DNA from: Mesorhizobium sp. YIM 152430
Lineage (GTDB): Bacteria; Pseudomonadota; Alphaproteobacteria; Rhizobiales; Rhizobiaceae
Reading direction: 5' to 3'
Assembly (NCBI RefSeq): GCF_029210365.1
Contig: NZ_JARGES010000056.1
Span: forward strand, 248,001 to 312,000
Length of the DNA: 64,000 nucleotides
Shown: one piece after another, positions 54,998 through 63,357 of the stretch
Position numbering within the stretch: position 1 is the stretch's first letter
How the letters are laid out: each line of letters starts with the position of its first letter
Notes under the pieces: generated by a model
The model's database searches: none
The model's input: the letters and a program-made list of their open reading frames with translations, nothing else
Told to the model about the DNA's origin: nothing
Program-made: the position numbers and the translations under genes

Positions 54998-55669
54998 TCA
55001 AACCTCCGGTACGTTCAGATCCTTGCAAGCGCCCTCGACCACGAGCTTCGCCCCGGTCACGGCCTGCAACTCTTCCATGCTGATGGATGGCAGCTTTTCG
55101 CGCAGGACGAAACGCTTGTCGATGATTTCGACGACGGCAAGGCTCGTATAGACCGTCGTCACGCAGCCGACGCCGGTCAGCGGCAGCGAACAGCGCTCGA
55201 CGAGCTTCGGCTTGCCGTCCTTGGTGACGTGGTCAGTGATGACGCAGACGCGTTTGGCGCCATGGACGAGGTCCATCGCGCCGCCGACGGCCGGCACCGA
55301 TTTCGGACCCGTCGACCAATTGGCGAGGTCGCCGTTCTCCGCAACCTCGTAGGCGCCGAGGATCGCGACGTCGAGATGCCCGCCGCGCACCATGGCGAAG
55401 CTGTCGGCGTGGTTGAAAAAGGACGCGCCCGCATTGAGCGTGACCGCCTTCTTGCCGGCATTGATCAGATCCCAGTCTTCCTCGCCCGCGGGCGGCGCTT
55501 CGCCGAAATCGAGCACGCCGTTCTCGGTATGGTAGATGACCTCGCGGCCCTTGGGCTTGAACTTCGCCACCATCTCGGGAAAGCCGATCCCCAGATTGAC
55601 ATAGGCGCCGTCCGGAATGTCCTGCGCCGCGCGCCAGGCGATCTGGGCGTTGGTGAGTTTCGCTTTCAT
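54998..55669 (-). CDS. pcaJ: 3-oxoadipate CoA-transferase subunit B
   Basis: 223 residues. IPDGAYVNLGIGFPEMVAKF and the catalytic-Glu region YHTENGVLDFG, then KAVTLNAGASFFNHADSFAMVRGGH are beta-subunit features of class I CoA-transferases. Start overlaps the pcaI stop (ATGA). With PcaI it moves CoA from succinyl-CoA to 3-oxoadipate, and related enzymes use acetoacetate. Confidence 0.93.
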   Translation of the reverse strand: MKAKLTNAQIAWRAAQDIPDGAYVNLGIGFPEMVAKFKPKGREVIYHTENGVLDFGEAPPAGEEDWDLINAGKKAVTLNAGASFFNHADSFAMVRGGHLDVAILGAYEVAENGDLANWSTGPKSVPAVGGAMDLVHGAKRVCVITDHVTKDGKPKLVERCSLPLTGVGCVTTVYTSLAVVEIIDKRFVLREKLPSISMEELQAVTGAKLVVEGACKDLNVPEV

Positions 55670-56403
55670 GCTGTGCCCCCGTCCTGCAAGAGCGCCGCTT
55701 CGCGCAACAATGCCTCTTCCTGTTTCGCATCCGCGATCTCGACGATCGTGTCGACGAAGATGCCGGGCGTGACGACATGTTCGGGATCGATTCCGCCCGG
55801 CTCGACCACCTGCCGCGCCTGCACGATCGTGGTCGCGGCGGCCATCGCCATCAATGGCGCGAAGTTCCGCGCGGCCTTGTTGTAGGTCAGGTTGCCCTTG
55901 CGGTCCGCCAGTTCCGCCTTGATGATCGCGACATCCGCCTTCAGCCAGCGCTCCTGCACGTAAAGCCGGCCGTCGAACTCGGCGACCGGCTTGCCCTTGG
56001 CGATGTCCGTGCCGAAGCTCGTCGGTGTATAGAAGGCCGGAATGCCTGCACCGCCCGCACGGATACGCTCGGCCAGCGTGCCCTGTGGCACCAGTTCGAG
56101 TTCGATTTCACCGGCATGGTAGCGCTCGGTGAAGGCGCGCGAATCGGTCGATCGCGGAAACGAACAGATGATCTTGGCGACCATGCCGGCATAGATCATC
56201 GCCGCAATGCCGATGGCCCCATTGCCGGCATTGTTGTTGATGACGGTCAGCCGGCCGGGCGAGCCTGTCGCTTTGTAGCGCGCGACGAGCGCGTCGATCA
56301 GTTCGATCGGCGCGCCCGAGCCGCCGAAGCCGCCGATCATGACGGTCATGCCGTCCTCTATGCCGGCAATCGCATCCTCGATGCTAGGGGTGATCTTGTT
56401 CAT
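55666..56403 (-). CDS. pcaI: 3-oxoadipate CoA-transferase subunit A
   Basis: 245 residues; ATG 56403 follows GGGAG. GMTVMIGGFGGSGAPIELID, NNNAGNGAIGIAAM, KIICSFPRSTDS and ELVPQGTLAERIRAGGAG match PcaI closely. It precedes pcaJ and pcaF in one unit, divergent from an IclR gene. Confidence 0.94.
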   Translation of the reverse strand: MNKITPSIEDAIAGIEDGMTVMIGGFGGSGAPIELIDALVARYKATGSPGRLTVINNNAGNGAIGIAAMIYAGMVAKIICSFPRSTDSRAFTERYHAGEIELELVPQGTLAERIRAGGAGIPAFYTPTSFGTDIAKGKPVAEFDGRLYVQERWLKADVAIIKAELADRKGNLTYNKAARNFAPLMAMAAATTIVQARQVVEPGGIDPEHVVTPGIFVDTIVEIADAKQEEALLREAALLQDGGTA

Positions 56404-56451
56404 CTCGCTCCCGGATACCTGTCGGTCGGCAGAAGACCGCTCGATGTAAAA

Positions 56452-56466
56452 GTTCGTATTGCGAAC
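56452..56466. promoter_or_regulatory. Probable PcaR operator
   Basis: GTTCG-TATTG-CGAAC is a perfect inverted repeat centred in the 92-base gap between pcaI and the IclR-family gene, the expected form and place for an IclR/PcaR binding site. Confidence 0.6.
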
Positions 56467-56495
56467 AAATGTTCCATATGCGATACATTCTCTAG

Positions 56496-57290
56496 ATGAC
56501 TGAAGGGAACGTGTCAATCGAAGGGCCACCAAGCCGGACCGACCGTGTCGGCTCGCTGGAACGCGGGCTGGGCGTCATGGAAATCCTGGCGGCGCATCCG
56601 GCCGGGCTGTCAATGAGCGAGGTCGCCGACCGCGCCGGCCTGACGCGCGCCGGCGCCCGGCGTTTCCTTCTGACGCTGGTCGCCGCCGGCTATGCGTTGC
56701 AGGACGGACGCATCTTCCGCCTCTCGCCGCGCCTGATCACGCTTGGCCGAACATGGCTGTCGGGCGCCTCGCTGTGGACCTATGCCGAACCCTTCATGCG
56801 CGAGGTTTCAAAAACTCTGAACGAAAGCTGCTCGGCAGCCGTGCTGGCGAATGAAGACGTGGTCTATGTGGCCCGCATCGCCGGCGCGCGGATCGTCGGC
56901 GTCGCGCTCCATGTCGGCACGCGGCTGCCGGCGCATTGCACGTCGATGGGCAGGGTCTTGCTGTCGGGCCTTTCAGCAGACGAACTCGACGCCTTTCTCA
57001 CGCGAGCGACGATCACCGCCAAGACTGACCGTACGATCACCGACCGCGCCGAACTCAGCCGCCTCGTCGCCAAGGCAGGGGCGGATGGCTATTCCATCGT
57101 CGATCAGGAACTGGAAATCGGGTTGCGTTCGATCGCCGTGCCGATCCGCGACCGCACCGGCACGATCGTTGCGGCGATCAACGTCTCGACGCAATCGGCC
57201 CGGATGCCGCTGTCGGAGATGGAGCGCGAATTCCTCCCGCTCCTGAAGAAGGCTGCCGGTTCGATCGAGGATTTCTTCGTGGTGCAGTAG
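56496..57290 (+). CDS. pcaR: IclR-family regulator, probably PcaR
   Basis: 264 residues. N-terminal winged helix (LERGLGVMEILAAHPAGLS, MSEVADRAGLTRAGARRFLLT) and IclR effector domain (ESCSAAVLANEDVVYVARI, HCTSMGRVLLSGL, YSIVDQELEIGLRSIAVPI). Divergence from pcaIJF identifies it as the PcaR/PcaU-type activator. ATG 56496 has no clear ribosome site; GTG 56511 follows GAAGGG closely and is an alternative that leaves the domain intact. Confidence 0.9.
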   Translation: MTEGNVSIEGPPSRTDRVGSLERGLGVMEILAAHPAGLSMSEVADRAGLTRAGARRFLLTLVAAGYALQDGRIFRLSPRLITLGRTWLSGASLWTYAEPFMREVSKTLNESCSAAVLANEDVVYVARIAGARIVGVALHVGTRLPAHCTSMGRVLLSGLSADELDAFLTRATITAKTDRTITDRAELSRLVAKAGADGYSIVDQELEIGLRSIAVPIRDRTGTIVAAINVSTQSARMPLSEMEREFLPLLKKAAGSIEDFFVVQ

Positions 57291-57293
57291 CGA

Positions 57294-57515
57294 TCAGGCC
57301 GCTTCGCAGCCGCGATGATCATCGCGCTCGATCAAGTTCCTGATCGTGCGGGCGAGCGTCAACTGCCGGTGCTGCGCGATGGCGCGGTCGATCTCGTTTT
57401 CGGTCTCCGGCAGTTCGGCAACGGCGAGCAGCCGGTCGACAATCGACCCCGTGTCGGCGGAATCGTTGCAGAGCATGCGGTCCGCATGGGCGTTCTGGTG
57501 CAGTTGATGAAGCAT
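57294..57515 (-). CDS. Small hypothetical protein
   Basis: 73 residues. The start at 57515 has an excellent ribosome site (AAAGGAGGAATCG before ATG). The protein begins MLHQLHQNAHADRML and is His-, Asp- and Glu-rich with a predicted amphipathic middle (LPETENEIDRAIAQHRQLT). No membrane segment or known motif. It converges with pcaR, 3 bases apart. The longer open frame in register is discounted because of this ribosome site. Confidence 0.6.
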   Translation of the reverse strand: MLHQLHQNAHADRMLCNDSADTGSIVDRLLAVAELPETENEIDRAIAQHRQLTLARTIRNLIERDDHRGCEAA

Positions 57516-57592
57516 CGATTCCTCCTTTCGTCGATTGCGCGAAGAAATAGCCGGGATCGATGACAGCGCGAAGACAAGCGCGCGTCGAAATT

Positions 57593-57629
57593 GGGGCGGT
57601 TGCGAGACTTTCGTTCCCGTTCCCGCCCC
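57593..57629 (-). terminator. Possible terminator after xylA
   Basis: GGGGCGG (57593-57599) and CCGCCCC (57623-57629) can form a 7-bp stem with a 23-base loop downstream of xylA on the minus strand, followed by AATTTC. A weak candidate. Confidence 0.35.
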
Positions 57630-57658
57630 AGGAGTAAACAAGTCGTCCTTCCGCGCCG

Positions 57659-58984
57659 CTAGACGTAACGGTTGACGACGTTCTCCAACCGCTCCTGCCG
57701 TCCCGAAACGGGCTGCGGGTCGAGGTTCGCATCGAGCGCCCTGGTCGAGATCTCCGCAAGCGAATACGAGCCGTCGAGCATCTTCTTCGCATCCGGGTCG
57801 GACCAGCCTGCATAGCGCTTCTCGAGCGGCGCGGAGAGCGCCTTGTCCTCGATGATCCTCGCCGCCGCCTTCAGGCCGCGCGCACAGCAATCCATGCCAC
57901 CGACATGGGCTGCGAGAAGGTCGACCGGGTCGAGCGACTGGCGGCGCAGCTTGGCGTCGAAATTGGTGCCGCCCGTCGTGAAACCGCCGGCCTTCAGCAC
58001 CTCGAGATAGGCGAGCGCCATTTCCGGCACGTTGTTGGGAAACTGGTCGGTGTCCCAGCCGGACTGGTAGTCATTCCGGTTCATGTCGATCGAACCGAAG
58101 ATGCCGAGCGCGCCGGCAAGGGCCAGTTCGTGCTCGAAGGAATGGCCGGCGAGGATGGCGTGGCCTTGCTCGATATTGACCTTCACCTCCTTCTCCAGCC
58201 CGAAATCCTTGAGGAACCCGTAGACGGTCGCAACGTCGAAATCATACTGGTGCTTGGTCGGCTCCTGCGGCTTCGGCTCGATCAGGATCGTGCCGGAAAA
58301 GCCGATCTTCTTCGCATAGTCGACGACGAGCGACAGGAATCTGCCCGCCTGCTCGCGCTCGCGCTTCATGTCGGTGTTCAGCAGCGTCTCGTAACCCTCG
58401 CGCCCGCCCCACAGCACATAGTTTTGACCGCCGAGCCGCTTGGTGACGTCGACGCAACTCTTCACCGTCGCGGCCGCATAGGCGAAGACGTCCGGGTCCG
58501 GATTGGTCGCAGCGCCCGCCATGTAGCGGCGGTGCGAGAAGAGGTTGGCGGTGCCCCAGAGCAGCTTGACGCCGGTCTCTTCCTGCTTCTTCGCGAACAC
58601 ATCGCCGATCTCGTCGAGCCGCGAGATGCTCTCCCTGAGCGTCGCGCCCTCGGGGCGCACATCCGCATCGTGGAAGCAGTAGAAGGGCGCACCGAGAAGC
58701 TGGAACATTTCGAAGGCGACGTCGGCCTTCATCCTGGCCGCTTCCATCGTGTCCGCCGAACCCTCTTTTGGGAACCAGGGCCGTTCGAAGGTCTGCCCGC
58801 CGAACGGGTCGCCGCCCGGCCAGGCGAAGGAGTGCCAGTAGGCGACGGCGAAGCGCAGATGGTCCTCCATCCGCTTGCCGAGCACGACCTCGTCCGGATC
58901 GTAGTGCCGATAGGCGAGTTCGGACGTCGATTGCGGGCCTTCGAACCTGATCGGCTTGGTATCGCCGAAGAAACCGGTGCTCAT
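57659..58984 (-). CDS. xylA: Xylose isomerase
   Basis: 441 residues, TIM-barrel enzyme converting xylose to xylulose. [16 protein letters not shown], the [13 protein letters not shown] active-site His, [17 protein letters not shown] and [20 protein letters not shown] are the metal and substrate motifs, all intact. AAAGGAG precedes the ATG by 8 bases; xylB ends 3 bases upstream. Confidence 0.97.
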   Translation of the reverse strand: MSTGFFGDTKPIRFEGPQSTSELAYRHYDPDEVVLGKRMEDHLRFAVAYWHSFAWPGGDPFGGQTFERPWFPKEGSADTMEAARMKADVAFEMFQLLGAPFYCFHDADVRPEGATLRESISRLDEIGDVFAKKQEETGVKLLWGTANLFSHRRYMAGAATNPDPDVFAYAAATVKSCVDVTKRLGGQNYVLWGGREGYETLLNTDMKREREQAGRFLSLVVDYAKKIGFSGTILIEPKPQEPTKHQYDFDVATVYGFLKDFGLEKEVKVNIEQGHAILAGHSFEHELALAGALGIFGSIDMNRNDYQSGWDTDQFPNNVPEMALAYLEVLKAGGFTTGGTNFDAKLRRQSLDPVDLLAAHVGGMDCCARGLKAAARIIEDKALSAPLEKRYAGWSDPDAKKMLDGSYSLAEISTRALDANLDPQPVSGRQERLENVVNRYV

Positions 58985-58987
58985 GGG

Positions 58988-60436
58988 TCAAACTCCTTTG
59001 AGTGCAGGATAAAGCGCGCGGAAACGCGCATAGGCGTCCCCATAGGCAGAAGCCAGCGCGTAATCGGGTTCGATGGTCGAGGCGATGCGTGGCCGCGTCA
59101 GGACGGAATCCGGCTCGGCGTTCTCCGCCGCGATGAGGCCGAGGCGCGCGGCACCGAAGGCCGCGCCGAAATCGCCGTCGGCGGGCAACTCGACCGGAAT
59201 GCCGAGCACTGTGGCGATCGTCTTCAGCCAGAGTTGCGAGCGCGAACCGCCGCCGACCGCCATGACGGAGGCAAGCTCCGTTCCGGCGGAACGCAGCGCT
59301 TCGAGATTGTCGCGCAGCGCGAAGGCGACACCTTCGAGCACCGCCTGCGTCAGGCTCGCACGGTCGCTCTGGTGCGACAGGCCAATGAGGGCGCCGCGGA
59401 TGGTGGCATCGTTGTGCGGCGTTCGCTCGCCGGAAAGGTAGGGCAGGAAGGTGACGCCGGACGGCGCGCGCAATTCGGCGCCGAGTTCGCCCGTCAATTC
59501 TGCCGGCTTCGCGCCGGTGACGCCGGCCAGCCAGTTCAGTCCGTCCGTCGCCGAAAGGATGACACCCATCTGGTGCCATGTCGTGGGGAGCGCATGACAG
59601 AAGGTGTGAACCGCGCTTTGCGGGTTCGGCAGATAGGCGTCGGTGGCGGCAAAGACGACGCCCGACGTGCCGAGCGACACGAAGGCCTCGCCGCCTTTCG
59701 CGACGCCCAGCCCGCAGGCCGAGGCCGCATTGTCCCCTGCTCCGCCGGCAATGACGACATGGCCCGTCATCCCCCATTTCGCCGCAAGTTCGCCGCGCAA
59801 CCTGCCGGCAGATGCGGTGCCCTCGACGAGGCTCGGCATGTGCTGCTCGCCCAAGCCGGTCGCCGCGAGAAGGTCCGGCGACCAGCGCCGGCTGGCGACG
59901 TCGAGCCAGGACGTTCCGGCCGAATCCGACATGTCCGAAATCGTCTCGCCGGCGAGCCAGAGGCGCAGATAGTCTTTCGGCAACAGCACCTTCGCCACGC
60001 GGTCGAAGATCTCCGGCTCGTTGGCGCGGACCCAGGCGAGCTTCGGCGCGGTGAAGCCGGGAAAGACGATGTTGCCGGTGATCTGCCGGAAGCGCGGATC
60101 GGCGTCGAGCGCGCGCGCTTCTTCGTGGCTGCGCGTGTCGTTCCAGAGGATTGAGGGGCGCAGCACCATGCCGGCCGCATCGACAAGCGTCGCGCCGTGC
60201 ATCTGGCCAGAAAGGCCGATGCCGCGCAGTGCCGACATTTGCCTGGGATGCGAGCGGACGAGCGCGCCGATCGCTTCCTCGGCCGCAGCGATCCAGTCGG
60301 CCGGCTCCTGCTCGGACCAGCCTTCATGCGGCCTTGAGACCGAAAGCTCGGCCGTCGCCGACGCGACCGCCTTCTGCTCGCCATCGACCAGCAGCGCCTT
60401 CAGACCGGACGTGCCCAGATCGAGCCCGAGATACAT
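58988..60436 (-). CDS. xylB: Xylulokinase
   Basis: 482 residues, FGGY kinase fold. LGLDLGTSGLKALLVDG (ATP), GLSGQMHGATLVD, LWNDTRSHEE, GGAGDNAASACGLG and AVGGGSRSQLWLKTIA are family motifs. It phosphorylates xylulose. GGGAGGAATTC precedes the ATG. First gene of xylBA; no xylose regulator adjoins. Confidence 0.97.
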   Translation of the reverse strand: MYLGLDLGTSGLKALLVDGEQKAVASATAELSVSRPHEGWSEQEPADWIAAAEEAIGALVRSHPRQMSALRGIGLSGQMHGATLVDAAGMVLRPSILWNDTRSHEEARALDADPRFRQITGNIVFPGFTAPKLAWVRANEPEIFDRVAKVLLPKDYLRLWLAGETISDMSDSAGTSWLDVASRRWSPDLLAATGLGEQHMPSLVEGTASAGRLRGELAAKWGMTGHVVIAGGAGDNAASACGLGVAKGGEAFVSLGTSGVVFAATDAYLPNPQSAVHTFCHALPTTWHQMGVILSATDGLNWLAGVTGAKPAELTGELGAELRAPSGVTFLPYLSGERTPHNDATIRGALIGLSHQSDRASLTQAVLEGVAFALRDNLEALRSAGTELASVMAVGGGSRSQLWLKTIATVLGIPVELPADGDFGAAFGAARLGLIAAENAEPDSVLTRPRIASTIEPDYALASAYGDAYARFRALYPALKGV

Positions 60437-60482
60437 GGCGAATTCCTCCCGGACGGACTCATATCAGATTGATCGCCCCCGC

Positions 60483-60506
60483 CGAGTCGAATTTTTTCGG
60501 AACTCG
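60483..60506. promoter_or_regulatory. Candidate operator upstream of xylBA
   Basis: CGAGT (60483-60487) and ACTCG (60502-60506) enclose CGAA-TTTT-TTCG, a nearly symmetric 24-base site about 50 bases before the xylB start. Its location suits repression by a sugar-responsive regulator such as a LacI or ROK protein. The regulator is not identified. Confidence 0.45.
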
Positions 60507-60639
60507 CAATAAATCGCGACCTGCGGCCGAAACTCACATCGCCAGCCGCGCGGTAACATCTCGTCAACCACGAGGCGACAATCATGCGGACAAGGCCGGG
60601 CGATTCGCACCGGCGGACTTGCATTTCGTGACCGAGGGG

Positions 60640-60945
60640 ATGGGTAGCGTGCGTTTGAACGAAGAAGAAGCGGCCAGCGCCGCAATCCGGCTGTTTCCGA
60701 TGGAGCGCCGGCAGGGACGCATCGAGGCCGTGGCCACAGCGTTGCAGCGTGCCAGCAGCGACCGCGTCGCGGACCGCTATGCAGGCAGGGTGGCGCAGAC
60801 CATGTTCGCCGAACTGGAACTCCTCGGCCTGCCGGAACTTGCGCAGGATGAGGCCGTCGGCGCGTTCTTCCACGAGGTGGATCAGGCGATCGCCGCGCGC
60901 CGCGACGCGGAGCCATGGATGGCCGAAATCATCTCGTTGCGCTGA
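60640..60945 (+). CDS. Small hypothetical protein (DUF6074-like)
   Basis: 101 residues from ATG 60640; GTG 60649 is perhaps better placed relative to GAGGGG. The segment RLFPMERRQGRIEAVATALQ resembles the basic motif of small rhizobial DUF6074 proteins, followed by a helical, acidic part (FAELELLGLPELAQDEAVGAFFHEVDQAI). Cytoplasmic, function unknown. The gene stands alone, divergent from xylB. Confidence 0.55.
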   Translation: MGSVRLNEEEAASAAIRLFPMERRQGRIEAVATALQRASSDRVADRYAGRVAQTMFAELELLGLPELAQDEAVGAFFHEVDQAIAARRDAEPWMAEIISLR

Positions 60946-60952
60946 GGGAGAG

Positions 60953-60979
60953 GCCGGGCGCCCGCATCCGCCGCCCGGC
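60953..60979. terminator. Stem-loop between convergent genes
   Basis: GCCGGGCG and CGCCCGGC form a perfect 8-bp stem with an 11-base loop between the DUF6074-like gene and the RraA-family gene. No clear T-run on either side. Confidence 0.4.
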
Positions 60980-60987
60980 AGGTTGCC

Positions 60988-61698
60988 TTACCCGGACAAA
61001 CCGGCCTTAAAGGCTTCGTAGCGGGCCTTGGTCTCGGCATTCATCGGATAGAGGCCCGGCAGCGCGACGCCGCGCTCGACCTCTTCCATGATCCAGGCTT
61101 CCATGCGCTCCTGCTCGGGTGCCTCAGTCAGAACCTCGTCCAGCAGCGCCGCGGGAATGACGACGGCGCCATCATCGTCGACGACGATCACATCGTCCGG
61201 GAACACCGCGACGCCGCCGCAGCCGATCGGCTCCTGCCAGTTGACGAAGGTCAGCCCGGCCACCGAGGGCGAGGCCGCGACGCCATTGCACCAGACCGGA
61301 AAATTCGCACCGAGGACGCCAGCAAGGTCGCGCACCACGCCGTCCGTCACCATGGCGGCGACGCCGCGCTTGGCCATGCGCGAGACGAGGATGTCGCCGA
61401 AGACGCCCGCATCCGTCACGCCCTGTCCGTCGATGACCGCGATCGCGCCTTCCGGCATCGCCTCGATGGCGGCGCGCGTCGAGATCGGCGAACCCCAGCT
61501 TGCCGGCGTCGCAAGATCCTCGCGCGCGGGCACGAAGCGGAAGGTGAAGGCCGGGCCGACCGAGCGCGGCTGGCCGGGACGCAGGGGCTTTGTGCCGCGC
61601 ATCCACACATTGCGCAGCCCCTTCTTCAACAGAACCGTGGTGAGCGTCGCCGTTGAAACGCCCTTCAGCGTCTCGATTGCCGCCTGATCCAATGCCAT
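60988..61698 (-). CDS. RraA/HMG-aldolase family protein
   Basis: 236 residues; ATG 61698 follows GGGAG by 8 bases. ALDQAAIETLKGVSTATLTTVL, AIAVIDGQGVTDAGVFGDIL, AMVTDGVVRDLAGV (GxxRD) and DDVIVVDDDGAVVIP are shared by RraA-like aldolases such as 4-hydroxy-4-methyl-2-oxoglutarate/oxaloacetate aldolase. A retro-aldol or decarboxylase on an oxo-dicarboxylate is likely; RNase E inhibition is unlikely for this lineage. Context gives no further clue. Confidence 0.82.
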   Translation of the reverse strand: MALDQAAIETLKGVSTATLTTVLLKKGLRNVWMRGTKPLRPGQPRSVGPAFTFRFVPAREDLATPASWGSPISTRAAIEAMPEGAIAVIDGQGVTDAGVFGDILVSRMAKRGVAAMVTDGVVRDLAGVLGANFPVWCNGVAASPSVAGLTFVNWQEPIGCGGVAVFPDDVIVVDDDGAVVIPAALLDEVLTEAPEQERMEAWIMEEVERGVALPGLYPMNAETKARYEAFKAGLSG

Positions 61699-61817
61699 GC
61701 CCCAAACTCCCTGAAGTCTCTGTTTCGCCCTTCGTCTAGAACATCGAAGCGCAAAGTGGAATCCGATATTGCGATCGTGCCGATGCCGTTTCGCTCCGGC
61801 GCCAACCCCCGCAAAAA

Positions 61818-61855
61818 ACAAAATACCGTATACTCTTACAAAATACTCATGAGTA
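61818..61855. promoter_or_regulatory. AT-rich regulatory site ahead of the livF remnant
   Basis: ACAAAATAC occurs at 61818-61826 and 61838-61846, 20 bases apart, and TACTCATGAGTA (61844-61855) is a perfect 12-base palindrome. Possible operator for the nearby TetR. The segment is markedly AT-rich compared with its surroundings. Confidence 0.4.
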
Positions 61856-61862
61856 AAAAATT

Positions 61863-62177
61863 TTGTTTATGAGGATGGCAGGCGAGTTGGGACGCCCGCA
61901 ACTTCTGCTGGTCGACGAATTGTCGCTCGGCCTCGCCCCGCTCCTTGTCCGCTCGATCTATGAGGAACTGAAAAAAGTGCGCGAACTCTTCGGCTCCTCC
62001 ATGCTCATCGTCGAACAGAACGCCAAGATCGCGCTTGGCTTTGCCGAACATGCCTATGTGCTGGATCGGGGCCGGATCGCCATCTCGGGCACGGCGGCGG
62101 AAGTCGCCGCGAGCGACGCCATTCGCGAGTCCTATCTTGGCGCGGAACGCGCGGCCGGCGAAGGAGCGCCCGCATGA
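61863..62177 (+). pseudogene. Truncated branched-chain ABC ATPase (livF), N-terminal part missing
   Basis: About 104 residues equal to the C-terminal third of LivF: Walker B LLLVDELSLGLAPLLV (Leu where Pro is usual), MLIVEQNAKIALGFAEHAYVLDRGRI, and the tail. Walker A and the LSGG signature (about 150 residues) are missing; AT-rich sequence stands where they should be. Without them it cannot bind ATP. Its end overlaps the livG remnant (ATGA), preserving the original coupling. Confidence 0.85.
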
Positions 62178-62630
62178 CCCGGCCGCTTCTCGAGATCAAT
62201 GCGCTTCACCTGCGCTTTCAGGGCATCGTCGCCCTCGACGACGTTTCCTTCACGCTCGATGAAGGCAATGTGACGGCTCTCATCGGCCCCAACGGTGCCG
62301 GCAAGACGACGATGTTCAATTGCGTGACCGGCATGTACAAGCCGACCGAAGGCGCGGTCCGTTTCGATGGCGAGGCCATCACCGGCCTGAAGGCGCACCA
62401 CATCGCCCGCCACGGCATCGCGCGCACCTTTCAGAACCTGGCGCTGTTCTCGGGTCTGACGGTCCTTCAGAATCTTCTCGTCGGCGCCTATCTCAAGGGT
62501 TCGTCGGGCCTGCTGCAAGGCATGTTCCGCAGCGCGGCGACGCGCACGGAAGAAGCGGAGGCCGAAGCGCGGGCGCGCGGTCCGGTCCGATCCCGCCGTG
62601 ATCGCCGCCTATCTCGGCGCCGACGAATAG
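62174..62630 (+). pseudogene. livG remnant with internal deletion and frameshift
   Basis: The N-terminal 130-140 residues are good LivG: LHLRFQGIVALDDVSFTL, Walker A IGPNGAGKTTMFN, GIARTFQNLALFSGLTVLQNLL. After ATRTEEAEAEARAR the frame no longer codes for LivG. In the +1 frame, SDPAVIAAYLGADE followed by a stop (62628-62630) is the normal LivG C-terminus. So roughly 90 residues, including the signature and Walker B, are deleted and the ends are joined out of frame near 62575-62585. Confidence 0.85.
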
Positions 62631-62633
62631 GAC

Positions 62634-63332
62634 TCAGCTTGCCGCGGCCTCGACCGGCTTGCGCTTGATCGGAGTGCGTTTGGCGCCGGCGATGCCAAGG
62701 ATCAGCCGCGTCATCTCGGAGGCGATGCCCGCCACTTCCAGCCGGCCGTCGGGCTTGTACCAGAATGTCGACCAGCTCACCGCGCCGCCGATCGCGAGCG
62801 CGCCCATCTTGGCATCCTCCAGATCGAACTCGCCCGCGTCGGACCCCGCCTGCAACAGGCTCGCCACCTGCGCGAAGAAAAGGCGGCGCATCTCGCCAAG
62901 GCGCCTTGCATCGGATGGTTCGAGGTTCTTTTCCTCGCGCGTATAGATCGCGATGTTCTTCTGGTTCATCAGGATCGAGGTCACATAGCGCCGGCCGAAC
63001 AGCCGCAAGCTGTCCGTTGGTCCGAGGTCTTCGGACAGCACGCCCTCGATCTCGTCGAGCGCCGCGCGAACTCCGCGTTCGCAGATTTCGGCCAGAAGCT
63101 CGCTCTTGGAACCGAAATTGGCATAGATGAAGGGCTTGGTGACGCCCAGCCGCTCGGCGACTTCGTCGAGCGTGGTGTTGTCATAGCCCTTTTCGTAGAA
63201 CAGGTCGGCCGCCGCGCTGACCGTACGCTCGCGCTTCAGCGCCGCGACCTCGTCGCGGATCTTGAGACGCTCCTGGGGCTGCTCGGCCATCGGCTTCATT
63301 TTTCCTTCCAAGGCCACGTCCTGAACGGTCAT
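62634..63332 (-). CDS. TetR-family transcription regulator
   Basis: 232 residues, intact. Helix-turn-helix in TTLDEVAERLGVTKPFIYANFGSKSELL; the C-terminal ligand domain is of the type that accompanies CoA-ligase and branched-chain-type ABC clusters. Starts at 63332; later ATGs (63299, 63290) could also serve. It follows the CoA-ligase pseudogene by 25 bases on the same strand and converges with the livG remnant. Confidence 0.9.
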   Translation of the reverse strand: MTVQDVALEGKMKPMAEQPQERLKIRDEVAALKRERTVSAAADLFYEKGYDNTTLDEVAERLGVTKPFIYANFGSKSELLAEICERGVRAALDEIEGVLSEDLGPTDSLRLFGRRYVTSILMNQKNIAIYTREEKNLEPSDARRLGEMRRLFFAQVASLLQAGSDAGEFDLEDAKMGALAIGGAVSWSTFWYKPDGRLEVAGIASEMTRLILGIAGAKRTPIKRKPVEAAAS

Positions 63333-63357
63333 TGTCCCAGATTACGCGATTCCCGCC

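Noticed and set aside
57516-57890. N-terminal extension of the 73-residue small protein into the xylA 3' region
   Set aside because: An ideal ribosome site precedes ATG 57515, and the extension is antisense-like to nothing useful and overlaps xylA on the same strand.
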